64,000 nt of DNA from Vibrio profundi (GCF_005281835.1 NZ_RZIS01000006.1:62001-126000), one strand, 5' to 3'; positions 17,194 to 33,337 are shown, numbered from the stretch's first letter. Program-made: numbers and translations. Notes: generated by a model from the sequence alone, not told the origin.

Positions 17194-18945
17194 CTAAATT
17201 AAAGAAGAAGGATGAAGGCATGTTTGATTTCGCCCGTTTGCTTTCGCTTGATAAAGAGCACTATCAGCTAACGCTACCGCTGAGTCCATAGAATCACCCG
17301 GTGATGGCGTATAGGAAATGATGCCAAGACTAACGGTGACAAATTCAGACACAGTCGACTTTTCATGTTCTAGTTTCAGGTCAGCAATTTCTTGGTGGAT
17401 TCGCTTAGCCACCAGCTCTGCGCCAGTTCCCGTAGTATTAGGTAGCAAGAATGCGAACTCCTCACCACCGTAACGAGCGACGCAATCCGAGGAACGATTC
17501 AATACTTTCAAGAAAGCTTGTGATACTTGGACTAAAGCCTCATCGCCCCGTTGATGACCATAGAAATCGTTATAGCCTTTAAAGAAATCGATATCACACA
17601 GCATAACGGTAATAGGTAAGGTTTCTCGAACATGGTGGTGCCATAAAATCGATAGCTGTTCATCGAAACGACGACGGTTCGACACTTGAGTCAAACTATC
17701 CATAAAGCTTAAGCGTTCAAGTTCCAAGTTAGCTTCTTCAAGCTTTTGTTCTGCGAGGTAACGCTCTGATACATCACGGGCCATGATAAGTACGCCGTTG
17801 GTGCCAGAAGCAGGATCTCTAAATGGAGATTTCACGACATCGTACCAAGTCAGGCTGCCATCACTCGACACCGTTTTATCAAGATAACGCAGAGACTTAT
17901 TCTGGTGCAGAACTTGGCTATCGGTATCAGAAAGCCTTGCGTACATTTCATCTGGCACAACATCTTGTAAGCGCTTGCCAATCAAATCGTTAACGTCACC
18001 GATACCCAAAGCGCTGACAAATGGCTTATTACATGCCTGATACACCATGTTCTCATTGAAGATACCAATGGAATCCGGGCTTGCTTCAAGAATGTTCTGT
18101 AAAATGGTGTCGCGCTGCGCCAAAGCCACTTCGGTATCTTTACGTCTTTCCATTTCATTGCGCAGTTGCTGCTGCATGTCATGCCAATCGGTCACATCGT
18201 GGCTGATCGATAGTAAGCCGAGGTTTTCACCTTGCTCAGAAAGAAGCACGTTTTGATAGGTCTCAAGTAAACAGCTACGCCCTTCATGGTCTGTCGTCCA
18301 CGAACGTTGGCTGACTCTTCCTTTCATCAAGCTGCCCGTAATATCGACAAGTCCCTCATCATGACGGTCTTGCCAAAACTTTTTAAAGGCCCGGTTCGTT
18401 GCGATCAATTGACCTTCATTGTCTTTGACATAAATAAGCTCGGACAAAGAATCCAAAGCGGTTTTTGCTACGCCTAATACTTTCATTTCTGCATTGTGAT
18501 CATTGTCTGTCACTTGCGCGGCACTGGCGTACAACAACCAAGTTCGGCGACCATGAAAAAACACTTTTCGACCAGTAAGGCTCAGCCTCAATACATCAAA
18601 GGTCGATAACTCCCATACATAGTTTTTGTTTGAAAAAGAAGGTTTAGGCTGGCGGTCTAAAAAGGCAAGAATAGAATCAGAAACGGTATTTTTAGGATAG
18701 CGAAAAGCGCTCCCAACCTTGCGAATACCTAATAGTTGCATTGCCTGTCGGTTAGCTTTTAATAGTTCACCGTTACGGGCATCAATCAGGCATACCGCAG
18801 CAGGGGAGTCTAACAACAAATGTTTTAAATGAGATTGATACCAAGAGTAAACTAAGCCGCAAATAAGAACGCATAAAACCACAACAACGATATCGAAACC
18901 GTAGCCATCCGTTGAGTTCCACAGCCAATCTAAAACCTGCTCCAT
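17194..18945 (-). CDS. PAS-domain diguanylate cyclase
   Basis: This 583-residue protein has one membrane segment (about 18-36), three PAS-like regions (about 45-140, 155-255 and 275-395) and a short coiled coil. A C-terminal GGDEF domain (about 410-575) carries the active-site motif GGEEF at 493-497. The inhibitory site RSSD (484-487) lies five residues before it, so product inhibition by cyclic di-GMP is likely. It should make cyclic di-GMP in response to a signal read by the PAS domains; the cofactor is not visible from sequence. It lies 42 bases after the yhcC-like gene and 110 before arcB, all in one direction, so a link with redox sensing is plausible but inferred. Confidence 0.92.
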   Translation of the reverse strand: MEQVLDWLWNSTDGYGFDIVVVVLCVLICGLVYSWYQSHLKHLLLDSPAAVCLIDARNGELLKANRQAMQLLGIRKVGSAFRYPKNTVSDSILAFLDRQPKPSFSNKNYVWELSTFDVLRLSLTGRKVFFHGRRTWLLYASAAQVTDNDHNAEMKVLGVAKTALDSLSELIYVKDNEGQLIATNRAFKKFWQDRHDEGLVDITGSLMKGRVSQRSWTTDHEGRSCLLETYQNVLLSEQGENLGLLSISHDVTDWHDMQQQLRNEMERRKDTEVALAQRDTILQNILEASPDSIGIFNENMVYQACNKPFVSALGIGDVNDLIGKRLQDVVPDEMYARLSDTDSQVLHQNKSLRYLDKTVSSDGSLTWYDVVKSPFRDPASGTNGVLIMARDVSERYLAEQKLEEANLELERLSFMDSLTQVSNRRRFDEQLSILWHHHVRETLPITVMLCDIDFFKGYNDFYGHQRGDEALVQVSQAFLKVLNRSSDCVARYGGEEFAFLLPNTTGTGAELVAKRIHQEIADLKLEHEKSTVSEFVTVSLGIISYTPSPGDSMDSAVALADSALYQAKANGRNQTCLHPSSLI

Positions 18946-18987
18946 TTACCCTCTTTTTATTATCATCAATCACCATTAATAAATATA

Positions 18988-19947
18988 TCATTCTATGGTC
19001 ATTTTATCTGCTGATAATACAGGTTTGATGTATTCGAAAGTACTCCCAGCTAGGCAGCCTTGTGCCCCACTACGATTCAACGAGCGACCAATTTCGGTCA
19101 TCGCTAACCAACGATTTTCGCACCAAAGTGGCGCTAATAAAGTTGGGCGACGAGCTGCAGAAGAGACTCGGTGGTAGACGATGTGCTCAGGAGTGGCTTG
19201 AATCATTTCAGTGGCAATATCAACATACTCTTCAAGGCTAGGCACATCTAATCGCCCTGCTTTCCACGCTTTCGCCATGGTACTTCCTTCAACAATATGC
19301 AAACCGTGAAGCTTAATACCATCGGTACCCACGTTTAAAACTTGCTCTAACGTATTCAGATTATCGGCTTTTGTTTCTTTTGGAAGCCCGACAATTAAAT
19401 GCGTACATACTTTGATTCCCAAGGCTCTAGCCCTTCGGGTAATGGATTCATATATAGCAAAGTCGTGACCACGATTAATTCGCTTAAGTGTTTGATTGTT
19501 GGCTGTCTGTAAGCCAAGCTCCAGCCAAATTTCGTAGCCTTGCTGCACATAATCAGAAAGTAATTCTAACACCGCATCAGGAACACAATCAGGCCTAGTT
19601 CCGACACATAACCCTACGATATCTGCCGCTTTCAATGCTTCTTCATACATATTTTTAAGCACTTGAACTTCTGCGTAAGTACTCGTGTACGCTTGAAAGT
19701 ACGCTAAGTATTTCTTCGCGCGCGTAATTTCCCCCGCACGATCGGTCAGTTGCTCCACAATGCTTTTCACTTGGGTTTGTTCGTCAGCAAACGACGCCAC
19801 GTTGCAAAAAGTACAACCACCTCTGCCTATTGTGCCATCTCGATTTGGACAACTGAAACCACCATGCAACGTCAGCTTGTGTACTTTCTCGCCGTAACGG
19901 CGCTGTAAATCTTGGCCAATTGTATTTACCAACTCATGTAACTGCAT
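18988..19947 (-). CDS. TIGR01212 family radical SAM protein (YhcC-like)
   Basis: A radical SAM protein of about 319 residues. The iron-sulfur cysteines lie in FSCPNRDGTIGRGGCTFCN (C-x11-C-x2-C spacing, not the usual C-x3-C-x2-C), typical of the TIGR01212/YhcC group. EIWLELGLQTANNQTLKRINRGHD and CTHLIVGLPKET belong to the SAM barrel. E. coli YhcC is encoded beside gltB and close to arcB; here too it sits between arcB and gltB, which supports the call. The role is not certain; the group has been linked to tRNA modification. The ATG at 19947 (MQLHELVNTIGQDL) is preferred to a TTG four codons earlier. It is divergent from gltB. Confidence 0.9.
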   Translation of the reverse strand: MQLHELVNTIGQDLQRRYGEKVHKLTLHGGFSCPNRDGTIGRGGCTFCNVASFADEQTQVKSIVEQLTDRAGEITRAKKYLAYFQAYTSTYAEVQVLKNMYEEALKAADIVGLCVGTRPDCVPDAVLELLSDYVQQGYEIWLELGLQTANNQTLKRINRGHDFAIYESITRRARALGIKVCTHLIVGLPKETKADNLNTLEQVLNVGTDGIKLHGLHIVEGSTMAKAWKAGRLDVPSLEEYVDIATEMIQATPEHIVYHRVSSAARRPTLLAPLWCENRWLAMTEIGRSLNRSGAQGCLAGSTFEYIKPVLSADKMTIE

Positions 19948-20475
19948 AATCAGGGTCAACCTAGTGGATAAGAATGAATCTCACTCCATTTTTGAAAATA
20001 AATTACATCCTTGCAAAATTAAGCCAGACACAATACTCAAAGTGATTTGCGAGCAACCTATCAAATATCAATAAACATTCAAAAAATAGGTACTATTTGC
20101 CTAATGTTGCGCATTTGTGACGCACTTTATTCATGCAAAGGCGAAAAAATTGGTCTACACGACGTAACTTTCATTGCAATTAACCAGTACAAAATTGTAG
20201 GATACTTACACATATCTGCATTTTTTGTGATTTTAGTTACAGAATCGCTTGCAGATAAATCGGTGATATCCCACTCCCACCGATATAAACCACTAGTTTG
20301 TGGCTAAAAATAAACGGATATCACCAAGGATTGTTTTTCTCGCAATACTTTTCCTGCGAGATACGGAAAGGATTCAAACCGCCAGCATAGGCAGGTTTAG
20401 ACCCATAAATATAAAAGGACAAGGCTGACTTTATACAAATAAGTTGCGCCTAGATTTAACTGGAAGGATGTATCT
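19948..20475. other. Long upstream region of the first glutamate synthase operon
   Basis: 528 bases with no supported gene; a frame at 20047-20307 has no start signals. The distal part carries two possible leader hairpins (20338-20361 and 20376-20398). No known riboswitch class is recognised. Confidence 0.6.
20338..20398 (+). other. Two consecutive hairpins in the gltB leader
   Basis: First stem TCTCGCA (20338-20344) / TGCGAGA (20355-20361). Second stem AAACCGCC (20376-20383) / GGCAGGTTT (20390-20398), with one bulged A. No T run follows, so they are not a terminator. They would lie in the 5' leader about 80-140 bases before the gene. Confidence 0.45.
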
Positions 20476-23400
20476 ATGGTAGATCAAGAGCAGAACTCAC
20501 AGGGTCTGTATACTCCTGAATTGGAGCATGACGCTTGTGGTATCGGTTTTGTTGCACATCTAAAGAATCGCAAATCTCATGATGTAGTAACTCAAGCACT
20601 CGATATGCTTGCACGTATGGAACACCGTGGCGGCCAAGGCTGCGATCCGTGTTCTGGTGATGGTGCGGGTATCCTGCTACAGAAGCCGCACGAATTCTTA
20701 CTAGAAGAAGCCGTAAAGCTTGGAATTAAGCTGCCATCTTTTGAAAAATATGGTGTTGGTGTTGTACTTTTCCCTAAAGATGAACACAAACGTGCACAGT
20801 GTCGTGACATTCTAGAACGCAATGCACAACGCCTTGAGTTAGAAGTAATCGGTTACCGTGAACTTCCAACTGACAATTCAATGATTGGTGCTGACCCACT
20901 AAGCACTGAACCTCAATTTGAACACGTATTTATCTCTGGCGGCCCTGGTATTACTCCAGAAGAGCTTGAGCGCAAACTGTACGTTCTACGTAACTACACC
21001 GTTCGCGTGTGTCTAGAAAGCGTTTCAAATATCGGTGATGACTTCTACATCAACTCTATGTCTTACAAGACATTGGTGTACAAAGGTCAGCTAACAACTG
21101 AACAAGTTCCTCAGTACTTCCTAGACCTGCAAAACCCAACCATGGTAACAGCTCTAGCACTAGTACACTCTCGCTTCTCTACCAATACATTCCCACGTTG
21201 GCGTCTAGCTCAGCCTTTCCGTTATATCGCGCATAATGGCGAAATCAATACGGTTCGCGGCAACCTGAACTGGATGAAAGCACGTGAAGCAATCCTAGAA
21301 TCGGATCTGTTTACACAAGCTGAAATCGACATGCTGCTTCCTATCTGTCAGGAAGGTAGCTCGGATTCATCAAACTTCGATATGGCGCTTGAGCTACTTG
21401 TTCTTTCAGGTCGTACTCTGCCACACGCACTGATGATGATGATCCCGGAAGCATGGCAAGAAAACAAAAACATGGACCCAACTCGTCGCGCGTTCTACCA
21501 GTACCACGCGAACGTAATGGAACCATGGGATGGCCCAGCATCTGTATGTTTCACCGATGGTGTTCAAGTAGGTGCGACACTTGACCGTAACGGTCTACGT
21601 CCTTCTCGCTACACAGTAACGAAAGACGACTTCCTAGTGATGGCGTCTGAGTCTGGTGTTGTTGAGATTGCACCTGAAAACGTTGAGTACCGTGGTCGTC
21701 TACAGCCTGGTCGTATCTTCGTTGCTGACCTTGAGCAAGGCCGCATCATTTCTGATGAAGAAGTGAAAGATAGTATTGCTAAAGCACAACCTTATGAGAA
21801 ATGGGTTGAAGAGAACCTTCTGAGCCTGAAAAAGCTACCAGATGCGAGCAACGAATTTAGCCAACCTTCTCCAGAGAAACTTCTCCACAAACAACAATCG
21901 TTTGGTGTGAGCTCTGAAGAAGTTAACGAAATCATTTTACCTCTTGCGAAAACGGGCTACGAGCCACTTTCTGCAATGGGTGCTGACTGGCCGCTAGCGA
22001 TTCTTTCTCACCAATCGCAGCACCTTTCAAACTACTTCAAACAGTTGTTTGCACAAGTAACTAACCCGCCGATCGACCCGATTCGTGAGCGTATGGTTAT
22101 GTCTCTGAACACTTACCTAGGTAAAGATCAGAACCTACTTACTGAAACACCTGAACACTGTCAAAAAGTAGAGCTTGAGTCTCCTGTACTTTCTAACTCA
22201 GAGCTAGAAAAACTGCGTGCAATCGATAACGAGCACCTTCAAGCGAAGACGCTGGATATCGTATTCCAAGCAAATGGCGACCAAGGTAAGTTAGAGCGTG
22301 CACTGAAGCGTATCTGCCAATACGCGGAAGACGCAGTGATTGATGGTTACTCTATCATCCTACTGACAGACCGTGCGGTTAACTCTAACCATGCCGCTAT
22401 TCCAGCTATGCTGGCCGTTGGTGCGGTTCACCACCACCTAATCCGTAAAGGCCTACGTGCTAAGTGTGACATCGTTGTTGAAACGGGCGACGCTCGTGAG
22501 ACACACCACTTTGCAACGCTTATCGGTTACGGTGCGAACGCAGTTAACCCATACCTAGTTATTGAAACGATTGTTGAACTACAACGTACGAAGAAACTAG
22601 ATCCAAACGTACATCCACGTGAGCTATTCGATAACTACCGTAAAGGTGTTAACGGCGGCCTACTAAAGATTTTCTCTAAGATGGGAATCTCGACGCTGCA
22701 GTCTTACCACGGTGCACAAATCTTTGAAGCACTTGGTGTAAGCAAATCAGTGGTTGAAAAATATTTCACCGGTACTGTTTCTCGTATTCAAGGTCTAACG
22801 ATCGACGACATCGCTCGTGAAGTACTGGTTCGTCACCGTGTTGGTTACCCAGCTCGTGAAATCCCAGCTCAGATCCTTGATGTTGGTGGTGTTTACCAGT
22901 GGAAACAACGTGGTGAGAAGCACCTATTCAACCCAGAAACGATTTCTCTACTTCAAGAATCGACGCGTAACAAAGACTACGGCCAGTTCAAGAAGTACGC
23001 AAAAGCAGTCGATGACCAAGGCGACAACGCAGCAACACTACGTAGCCAACTGGATTTCATCAAAAACCCTGCAGGCTCTATTCCTCTGGTAGAAGTAGAA
23101 CCCATCGAGAACATTCTTAAGCGTTTCGCTACTGGCGCAATGAGCTTTGGTTCAATCTCGCACGAGGCTCACTCAACACTGGCTGTTGCAATGAACCGCA
23201 TTGGCGCGAAATCAAACTCAGGTGAAGGTGGTGAAGATCCAGCACGTTTCGAACGTAAAGAAAACGGTGACTGGGAACGCTCTGCAATCAAACAAGTGGC
23301 TTCTGGTCGCTTTGGTGTAACGTCTTACTACCTATCTAACGCTGATGAGCTGCAGATCAAAATGGCTCAAGGTGCGAAACCAGGCGAAGGTGGTCAACTA

Positions 23401-25023
23401 CCTGGTGATAAGGTTGATGATTGGATCGGTGCAACGCGTCACTCGACTCCTGGCGTAGGTCTTATCTCTCCACCGCCACACCACGATATCTACTCAATCG
23501 AAGATTTGGCTCAGCTGATCTACGATCTGAAAAATGCGAACCGTAATGGCCGTGTAAACGTGAAGCTAGTATCGGAAGCAGGCGTAGGTACGATTGCATC
23601 GGGTGTAGCGAAAGCGAAAGCTGACGTGGTACTTATCGCAGGTTTTGATGGTGGTACGGGTGCATCTCCGATGTCTTCTATCCGTCACACAGGTCTACCT
23701 TGGGAGCTGGGTCTAGCAGAAACTCACCAAACACTACTGAAAAACGGCCTACGTAACCGTATCGTTGTTCAGTCAGATGGTCAGATGAAAACACCACGTG
23801 ACCTTGCAGTAGCTACGTTACTTGGCGCTGAAGAATGGGGCGTAGCAACAGCAGCATTGGTTGTTGAAGGCTGTATCATGATGCGTAAGTGTCACAAGAA
23901 TACATGTCCTGTTGGTATCGCAACACAGAACAAGACTCTGCGTGAGCGTTTCGACGGCCGCGTAGAAGACGTAGTAACTTTCTTCCAATACATGGCTGAA
24001 GGCCTACGTGAAGTAATGGCTGAACTTGGCTTCCGTTCTATCGATGAGATGGTAGGTCAATCGCACAAACTTAAAGTTCGTGACGACATCGGCCACTGGA
24101 AGTACAAGAACCTAGATCTAACACCTGTACTGCACATTGAACAGGCGCGTGCTGAAGATGGTATCTACAACCAGACACAACAAAACCACAACCTAGAAGA
24201 TGTTCTAGACCGCAAGTTGATCCAAGCTGCGATTCCTGCACTTGAGAAAGGTGAAGCTGTAAATGCGACCTTCCCAATCATCAACACGGACCGCTCTGCG
24301 GGTACCATGCTGTCGAACGAAATCTCGAAGGTTTACAAAGACCAAGGTTTACCACAACCAATGAACGTTAAGTTCCACGGTAGTGCTGGCCAATCTTTCG
24401 GTGCGTTCCTTGCGAAAGGCGTTAAGTTCGAAGTAGAAGGCGACGCGAACGATTACTGGGGTAAAGGTCTGTCTGGCGGTACTTTGGTACTGTACCCAGA
24501 TGCGAAATCATCTATCGTTGCTGAAGATAACATCGTGGTTGGTAACGTATGTTTCTACGGTGCGACCTCAGGTGAATCTTTCATTCGCGGTATGGCTGGT
24601 GAACGTTTCTGTGTTCGTAACTCAGGTGCGAAGGTTGTTGTAGAGGGCGTTGGTGACCACGGTTGTGAATACATGACTGGTGGTGTTGCCGTTATCCTTG
24701 GCTCAACAGGTCGTAACTTTGCTGCGGGTATGAGTGGCGGTGTCGCTTATGTTTGGGATAGAGCGGGTGACTTCGAAACCAAGCTTAATCCTGAACTTGT
24801 AGACCTAGATCCAATTGAACAAGAAGATAAAGATCTTCTACTAGATATGCTAACCAAGCACGTTGAATTCACAGGAAGTGAAGTTGCTCAGTCTTTCCTA
24901 GACAACTTTGAAGCAAGTGTTGCATCACTAATTAAAGTTATGCCACGCGACTACAAAGCAGTTCTTGAGAAGCGTAAAGCTGAAGCACAACAGGCACAAA
25001 CGGAAGAAGTGGAGGCAGTATAA
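20476..25023 (+). CDS. gltB: Glutamate synthase large subunit, first copy
   Basis: This 1515-residue large subunit of NADPH-glutamate synthase makes two glutamates from glutamine and 2-oxoglutarate. The catalytic glutamine-amidotransferase Cys is Cys21 (ELEHDACGIGFVAH), exposed after removal of a 20-residue propeptide. The FMN/synthase barrel carries the block [12 protein letters not shown], then [14 protein letters not shown], and the 3Fe-4S cysteines in CIMMRKCHKNTCPVGIATQ. The C-terminal beta-helix has repeated G-x-x-x-x-G turns (GDANDYWGKGLSGG). The sequence differs clearly from E. coli GltB and resembles the type in Gram-positive bacteria and alphaproteobacteria. Arg codons are nearly all CGT and the gene looks highly expressed. 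Its stop overlaps the gltD start by one base. Confidence 0.97.
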   Translation: MVDQEQNSQGLYTPELEHDACGIGFVAHLKNRKSHDVVTQALDMLARMEHRGGQGCDPCSGDGAGILLQKPHEFLLEEAVKLGIKLPSFEKYGVGVVLFPKDEHKRAQCRDILERNAQRLELEVIGYRELPTDNSMIGADPLSTEPQFEHVFISGGPGITPEELERKLYVLRNYTVRVCLESVSNIGDDFYINSMSYKTLVYKGQLTTEQVPQYFLDLQNPTMVTALALVHSRFSTNTFPRWRLAQPFRYIAHNGEINTVRGNLNWMKAREAILESDLFTQAEIDMLLPICQEGSSDSSNFDMALELLVLSGRTLPHALMMMIPEAWQENKNMDPTRRAFYQYHANVMEPWDGPASVCFTDGVQVGATLDRNGLRPSRYTVTKDDFLVMASESGVVEIAPENVEYRGRLQPGRIFVADLEQGRIISDEEVKDSIAKAQPYEKWVEENLLSLKKLPDASNEFSQPSPEKLLHKQQSFGVSSEEVNEIILPLAKTGYEPLSAMGADWPLAILSHQSQHLSNYFKQLFAQVTNPPIDPIRERMVMSLNTYLGKDQNLLTETPEHCQKVELESPVLSNSELEKLRAIDNEHLQAKTLDIVFQANGDQGKLERALKRICQYAEDAVIDGYSIILLTDRAVNSNHAAIPAMLAVGAVHHHLIRKGLRAKCDIVVETGDARETHHFATLIGYGANAVNPYLVIETIVELQRTKKLDPNVHPRELFDNYRKGVNGGLLKIFSKMGISTLQSYHGAQIFEALGVSKSVVEKYFTGTVSRIQGLTIDDIAREVLVRHRVGYPAREIPAQILDVGGVYQWKQRGEKHLFNPETISLLQESTRNKDYGQFKKYAKAVDDQGDNAATLRSQLDFIKNPAGSIPLVEVEPIENILKRFATGAMSFGSISHEAHSTLAVAMNRIGAKSNSGEGGEDPARFERKENGDWERSAIKQVASGRFGVTSYYLSNADELQIKMAQGAKPGEGGQLPGDKVDDWIGATRHSTPGVGLISPPPHHDIYSIEDLAQLIYDLKNANRNGRVNVKLVSEAGVGTIASGVAKAKADVVLIAGFDGGTGASPMSSIRHTGLPWELGLAETHQTLLKNGLRNRIVVQSDGQMKTPRDLAVATLLGAEEWGVATAALVVEGCIMMRKCHKNTCPVGIATQNKTLRERFDGRVEDVVTFFQYMAEGLREVMAELGFRSIDEMVGQSHKLKVRDDIGHWKYKNLDLTPVLHIEQARAEDGIYNQTQQNHNLEDVLDRKLIQAAIPALEKGEAVNATFPIINTDRSAGTMLSNEISKVYKDQGLPQPMNVKFHGSAGQSFGAFLAKGVKFEVEGDANDYWGKGLSGGTLVLYPDAKSSIVAEDNIVVGNVCFYGATSGESFIRGMAGERFCVRNSGAKVVVEGVGDHGCEYMTGGVAVILGSTGRNFAAGMSGGVAYVWDRAGDFETKLNPELVDLDPIEQEDKDLLLDMLTKHVEFTGSEVAQSFLDNFEASVASLIKVMPRDYKAVLEKRKAEAQQAQTEEVEAV

Positions 25024-26492
25024 TGGGTAAGCCTACTGGATTTTTAGAACACGGTCGCGAGCTTCCAAAGAAGCTCGATCCATCGGTTCGTATTGAAGAC
25101 AACAAAGAGTTCGTGCTTAACGAAGAGTTTGGCGACAAGATCAATACTCAAGCATCTCGTTGTATGGACTGTGGCGTACCTTTCTGTCACAGCGGTTGTC
25201 CAATTGGTAACATCATCCCAGAATTTAATGACGCGGTTTACCGTGACAGCTGGGAAGAGGCTTGGAACATCCTAAGCTCGACCAACAACTTCCCTGAGTT
25301 TACAGGTCGTGTGTGTCCTTCTCCTTGTGAGAGTGCTTGTGTACTAGGTATTAACCAAGACCCAATCACCATCTGTAATATCGAGAAAACGATTGTAGAA
25401 ACTGCGTACCGTGAAGGGTACGCAAAACCAAAAACACCTCGCTCTCGTACAGGCAAAACCGTAGCGATTGTTGGCTCTGGCCCGGCAGGCCTAGCCGCAG
25501 CTGAACAGCTAAACAGCGCTGGCCACTCGGTGACGGTATTTGAACGTGACGAGAAAGTTGGTGGCCTACTGCGTTTCGGTATCCCAGATTTCAAACTGGG
25601 CATGGACGTGATTGATCGTAAGATCAACCTAATGGCTGAAGCTGGCGTTGAGTTTAAAGTTAACCAACACATTGGTGTTGATGTTAACGCTCAGCAGCTA
25701 CGCCAAGAGTTTGATGTGGTATTGCTGACGGGTGGTTCTACGGTTCCACGTGACCTACCAATCCCAGGTCGTGAATTGAAAGGCGTTCACTTTGCCATGG
25801 AGTTCCTTGGCCAAAACAACCGCCGTGCTAACAACCTAGATCTGAAAACAGAAGAGATTCACGCTAAAGATAAGCATGTAGTGGTTATCGGTGGCGGTGA
25901 TACTGGCTCTGACTGTGTAGGCACATCAAACCGTCATAAGGCAGCAAGCATTACTCAGGTTGAGATCATGCCGATCCCACCAGAGAAACGCCCAGCAAAC
26001 ATGCCTTGGCCTCAATACCCGATGATAATGAAGACCACGACTTCTCACGAAGAAGGCTGTGAACGTCACTGGAACATCTTGACTAAAGAGTTCATCGGTA
26101 ACGATCAAGGCGAAGTGACTGGTCTGCGTATCGCCGATATCGTGTGGAAAGACGCAGCTCCAGGTGAGCGCCCTACATTTGATGAAGTAGCAAACTCAGA
26201 GCGTGTGATTCCATGTGACCAAGCATTCCTAGCGATGGGTTTCCTACACCCAGAGCCAACCGGTGTACTTGCTCAACTTGATATCAAACTGGACGAGCGC
26301 GGTAACGTTGCTTCTGAAGGTTACGCAACAAACCAGAAAGGTGTTTTTTCCGCTGGTGATATGCGTACAGGTCAGTCTCTAGTCGTTCGCTGCATTAACG
26401 AAGGTCGTGAATGTGCAATTGCCATTGATGACTTCCTAATGGGCAACTCAAACCTAGAAGCGAAAGCCGATTCACTAATGCTTTCCGCATAA
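25023..26492 (+). CDS. gltD: Glutamate synthase small subunit, first copy
   Basis: The 489-residue flavoprotein subunit takes electrons from NADPH and passes them through two 4Fe-4S clusters to GltB. The N-terminal cysteine clusters are CMDCGVPFCHSGCPIGN and CPSPCESACV. The FAD-binding loop is [14 protein letters not shown] and the NADPH-binding loop VIGGGDTGSDC. GVFSAGDMRTGQSLVV is the FAD-closing motif. The start overlaps the gltB stop as TAATG, so the two are translated together. It is longer than the second copy and is of the type that pairs with the first large subunit (GFLEHGRELPKK at the N-terminus). It ends before a hairpin and then a terminator. Confidence 0.97.
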   Translation: MGKPTGFLEHGRELPKKLDPSVRIEDNKEFVLNEEFGDKINTQASRCMDCGVPFCHSGCPIGNIIPEFNDAVYRDSWEEAWNILSSTNNFPEFTGRVCPSPCESACVLGINQDPITICNIEKTIVETAYREGYAKPKTPRSRTGKTVAIVGSGPAGLAAAEQLNSAGHSVTVFERDEKVGGLLRFGIPDFKLGMDVIDRKINLMAEAGVEFKVNQHIGVDVNAQQLRQEFDVVLLTGGSTVPRDLPIPGRELKGVHFAMEFLGQNNRRANNLDLKTEEIHAKDKHVVVIGGGDTGSDCVGTSNRHKAASITQVEIMPIPPEKRPANMPWPQYPMIMKTTTSHEEGCERHWNILTKEFIGNDQGEVTGLRIADIVWKDAAPGERPTFDEVANSERVIPCDQAFLAMGFLHPEPTGVLAQLDIKLDERGNVASEGYATNQKGVFSAGDMRTGQSLVVRCINEGRECAIAIDDFLMGNSNLEAKADSLMLSA

Positions 26493-26895
26493 TATTTCTC
26501 GGGCTAACGTCAATGACGTTAGCCTAGAGGAAAAGCAACACCCTTCCTAACTTTTATATTTGGCTAGCACTCGATGCTAGCCTTTTTTGTTTTTGCGCTC
26601 AGCTCTTCCCCTTAAATAAATGTTGCAAAATTGTAACATTAAAAACCTTATCCCATTGATATATATAAACATAACCAGACAATTGCGTAGGTATTACAAA
26701 GGTTGCGTGATAAATAACCATAAACTTGACCTTTTGCACAATTAGCTATACGTTGTGAAATCGATGAAAATAAAACCAATAAATATTGTTAACAGATTCA
26801 GTAACGATTAATAAATAACTATGCAAATACAACGACTATAATGAATAGTTAGTCATTTACTGTCTGGATGACAGAGAAGCAAAGGGAGAATTGCA
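26493..26895. other. Region between the two glutamate synthase operons
   Basis: 403 bases. A GCTAACGTC / GACGTTAGC hairpin (26503-26523) lies just after the first gltD, then a terminator (26562-26588). The rest is AT-rich promoter sequence for the second operon, including a TATAAT at about 26836-26841 without a good -35, which suggests an activator-dependent promoter. No ORF is supported. Confidence 0.55.
26562..26588 (+). terminator. Terminator of the first gltBD operon
   Basis: GGCTAGCA / TGCTAGCC stem followed by TTTTTTG, about 70 bases after gltD. Confidence 0.9.
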
Positions 26896-32789
<5,894 letters not shown>

Positions 32790-32808
32790 GCGTTCAGCAA
32801 TTTTACAT

Positions 32809-32840
32809 AAAAGGATCCTGTTCATGGATCCTTTTTCTTT
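32809..32840 (+). terminator. Terminator of the second gltBD operon
   Basis: AAGGATCC / GGATCCTT stem with a 7-base loop and a T-rich tail. Confidence 0.9.
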
Positions 32841-32902
32841 TTGCGTCAATAATCTTTACCATCATAGTAGTGCTATTTGTTTACCCAGTAATAGGAAAAA
32901 CA

Positions 32903-33337
32903 ATGAAGAAAACGGCTTTATCTTTACTCTCAATATTCGCTCTATCAGCTTGCAGCCAAAGCGATATTTCAATCACTGACAGAACTGAGCAACCATGCGG
33001 CGACAAGCCGAATTGCGTCTCGACACAAGATATTCGTAATGATTTTCAACTCACAGAGTTTTGGTTAATAGAAGGCGTCACTCTCACTCAAATTGAAGAG
33101 GCAGCACTTGAACTTCCTGGCGCAGAAACAGCTGCGAAGCAAGACAACTATTTGCGAATAGAATGTACAACGAAGTTAATGCGATTTGTCGACGATTTAG
33201 AATTAAAACTAGCTGATAATCAGCTAGTTGTGCGCTCTGAATCTCGGTTGGGACATTCAGATTTTGGGGTGAACCGCGAGCGAGCAGAAATGCTCAGAAG
33301 CATACTGGCTCAAAAAGGGTTATTACTAACTAAGTAA
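32903..33337 (+). CDS. DUF1499 family lipoprotein
   Basis: This 144-residue protein starts with a lipoprotein signal (MKKTALSLLSIFALSAC, lipobox LSAC). The rest shows DUF1499 features: CGDKPNCVSTQ near the start of the mature part, YLRIECTTKLMRFVDDLELKL in the middle and VRSESRLGHSDFGVNRERAEMLR near the end. The function of this family is not known. The ATG at 32903 has AGGAAA upstream; the frame extends to 32870 but that part would put residues before the signal peptide. It stands alone between the glt terminator and mtnN. Confidence 0.88.
   Translation: MKKTALSLLSIFALSACSQSDISITDRTEQPCGDKPNCVSTQDIRNDFQLTEFWLIEGVTLTQIEEAALELPGAETAAKQDNYLRIECTTKLMRFVDDLELKLADNQLVVRSESRLGHSDFGVNRERAEMLRSILAQKGLLLTK

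Noticed and set aside
20047..20307. Plus-strand frame of 86 codons before gltB
   Set aside because: No ribosome site, not protein-like; it lies in the long gltB upstream region.
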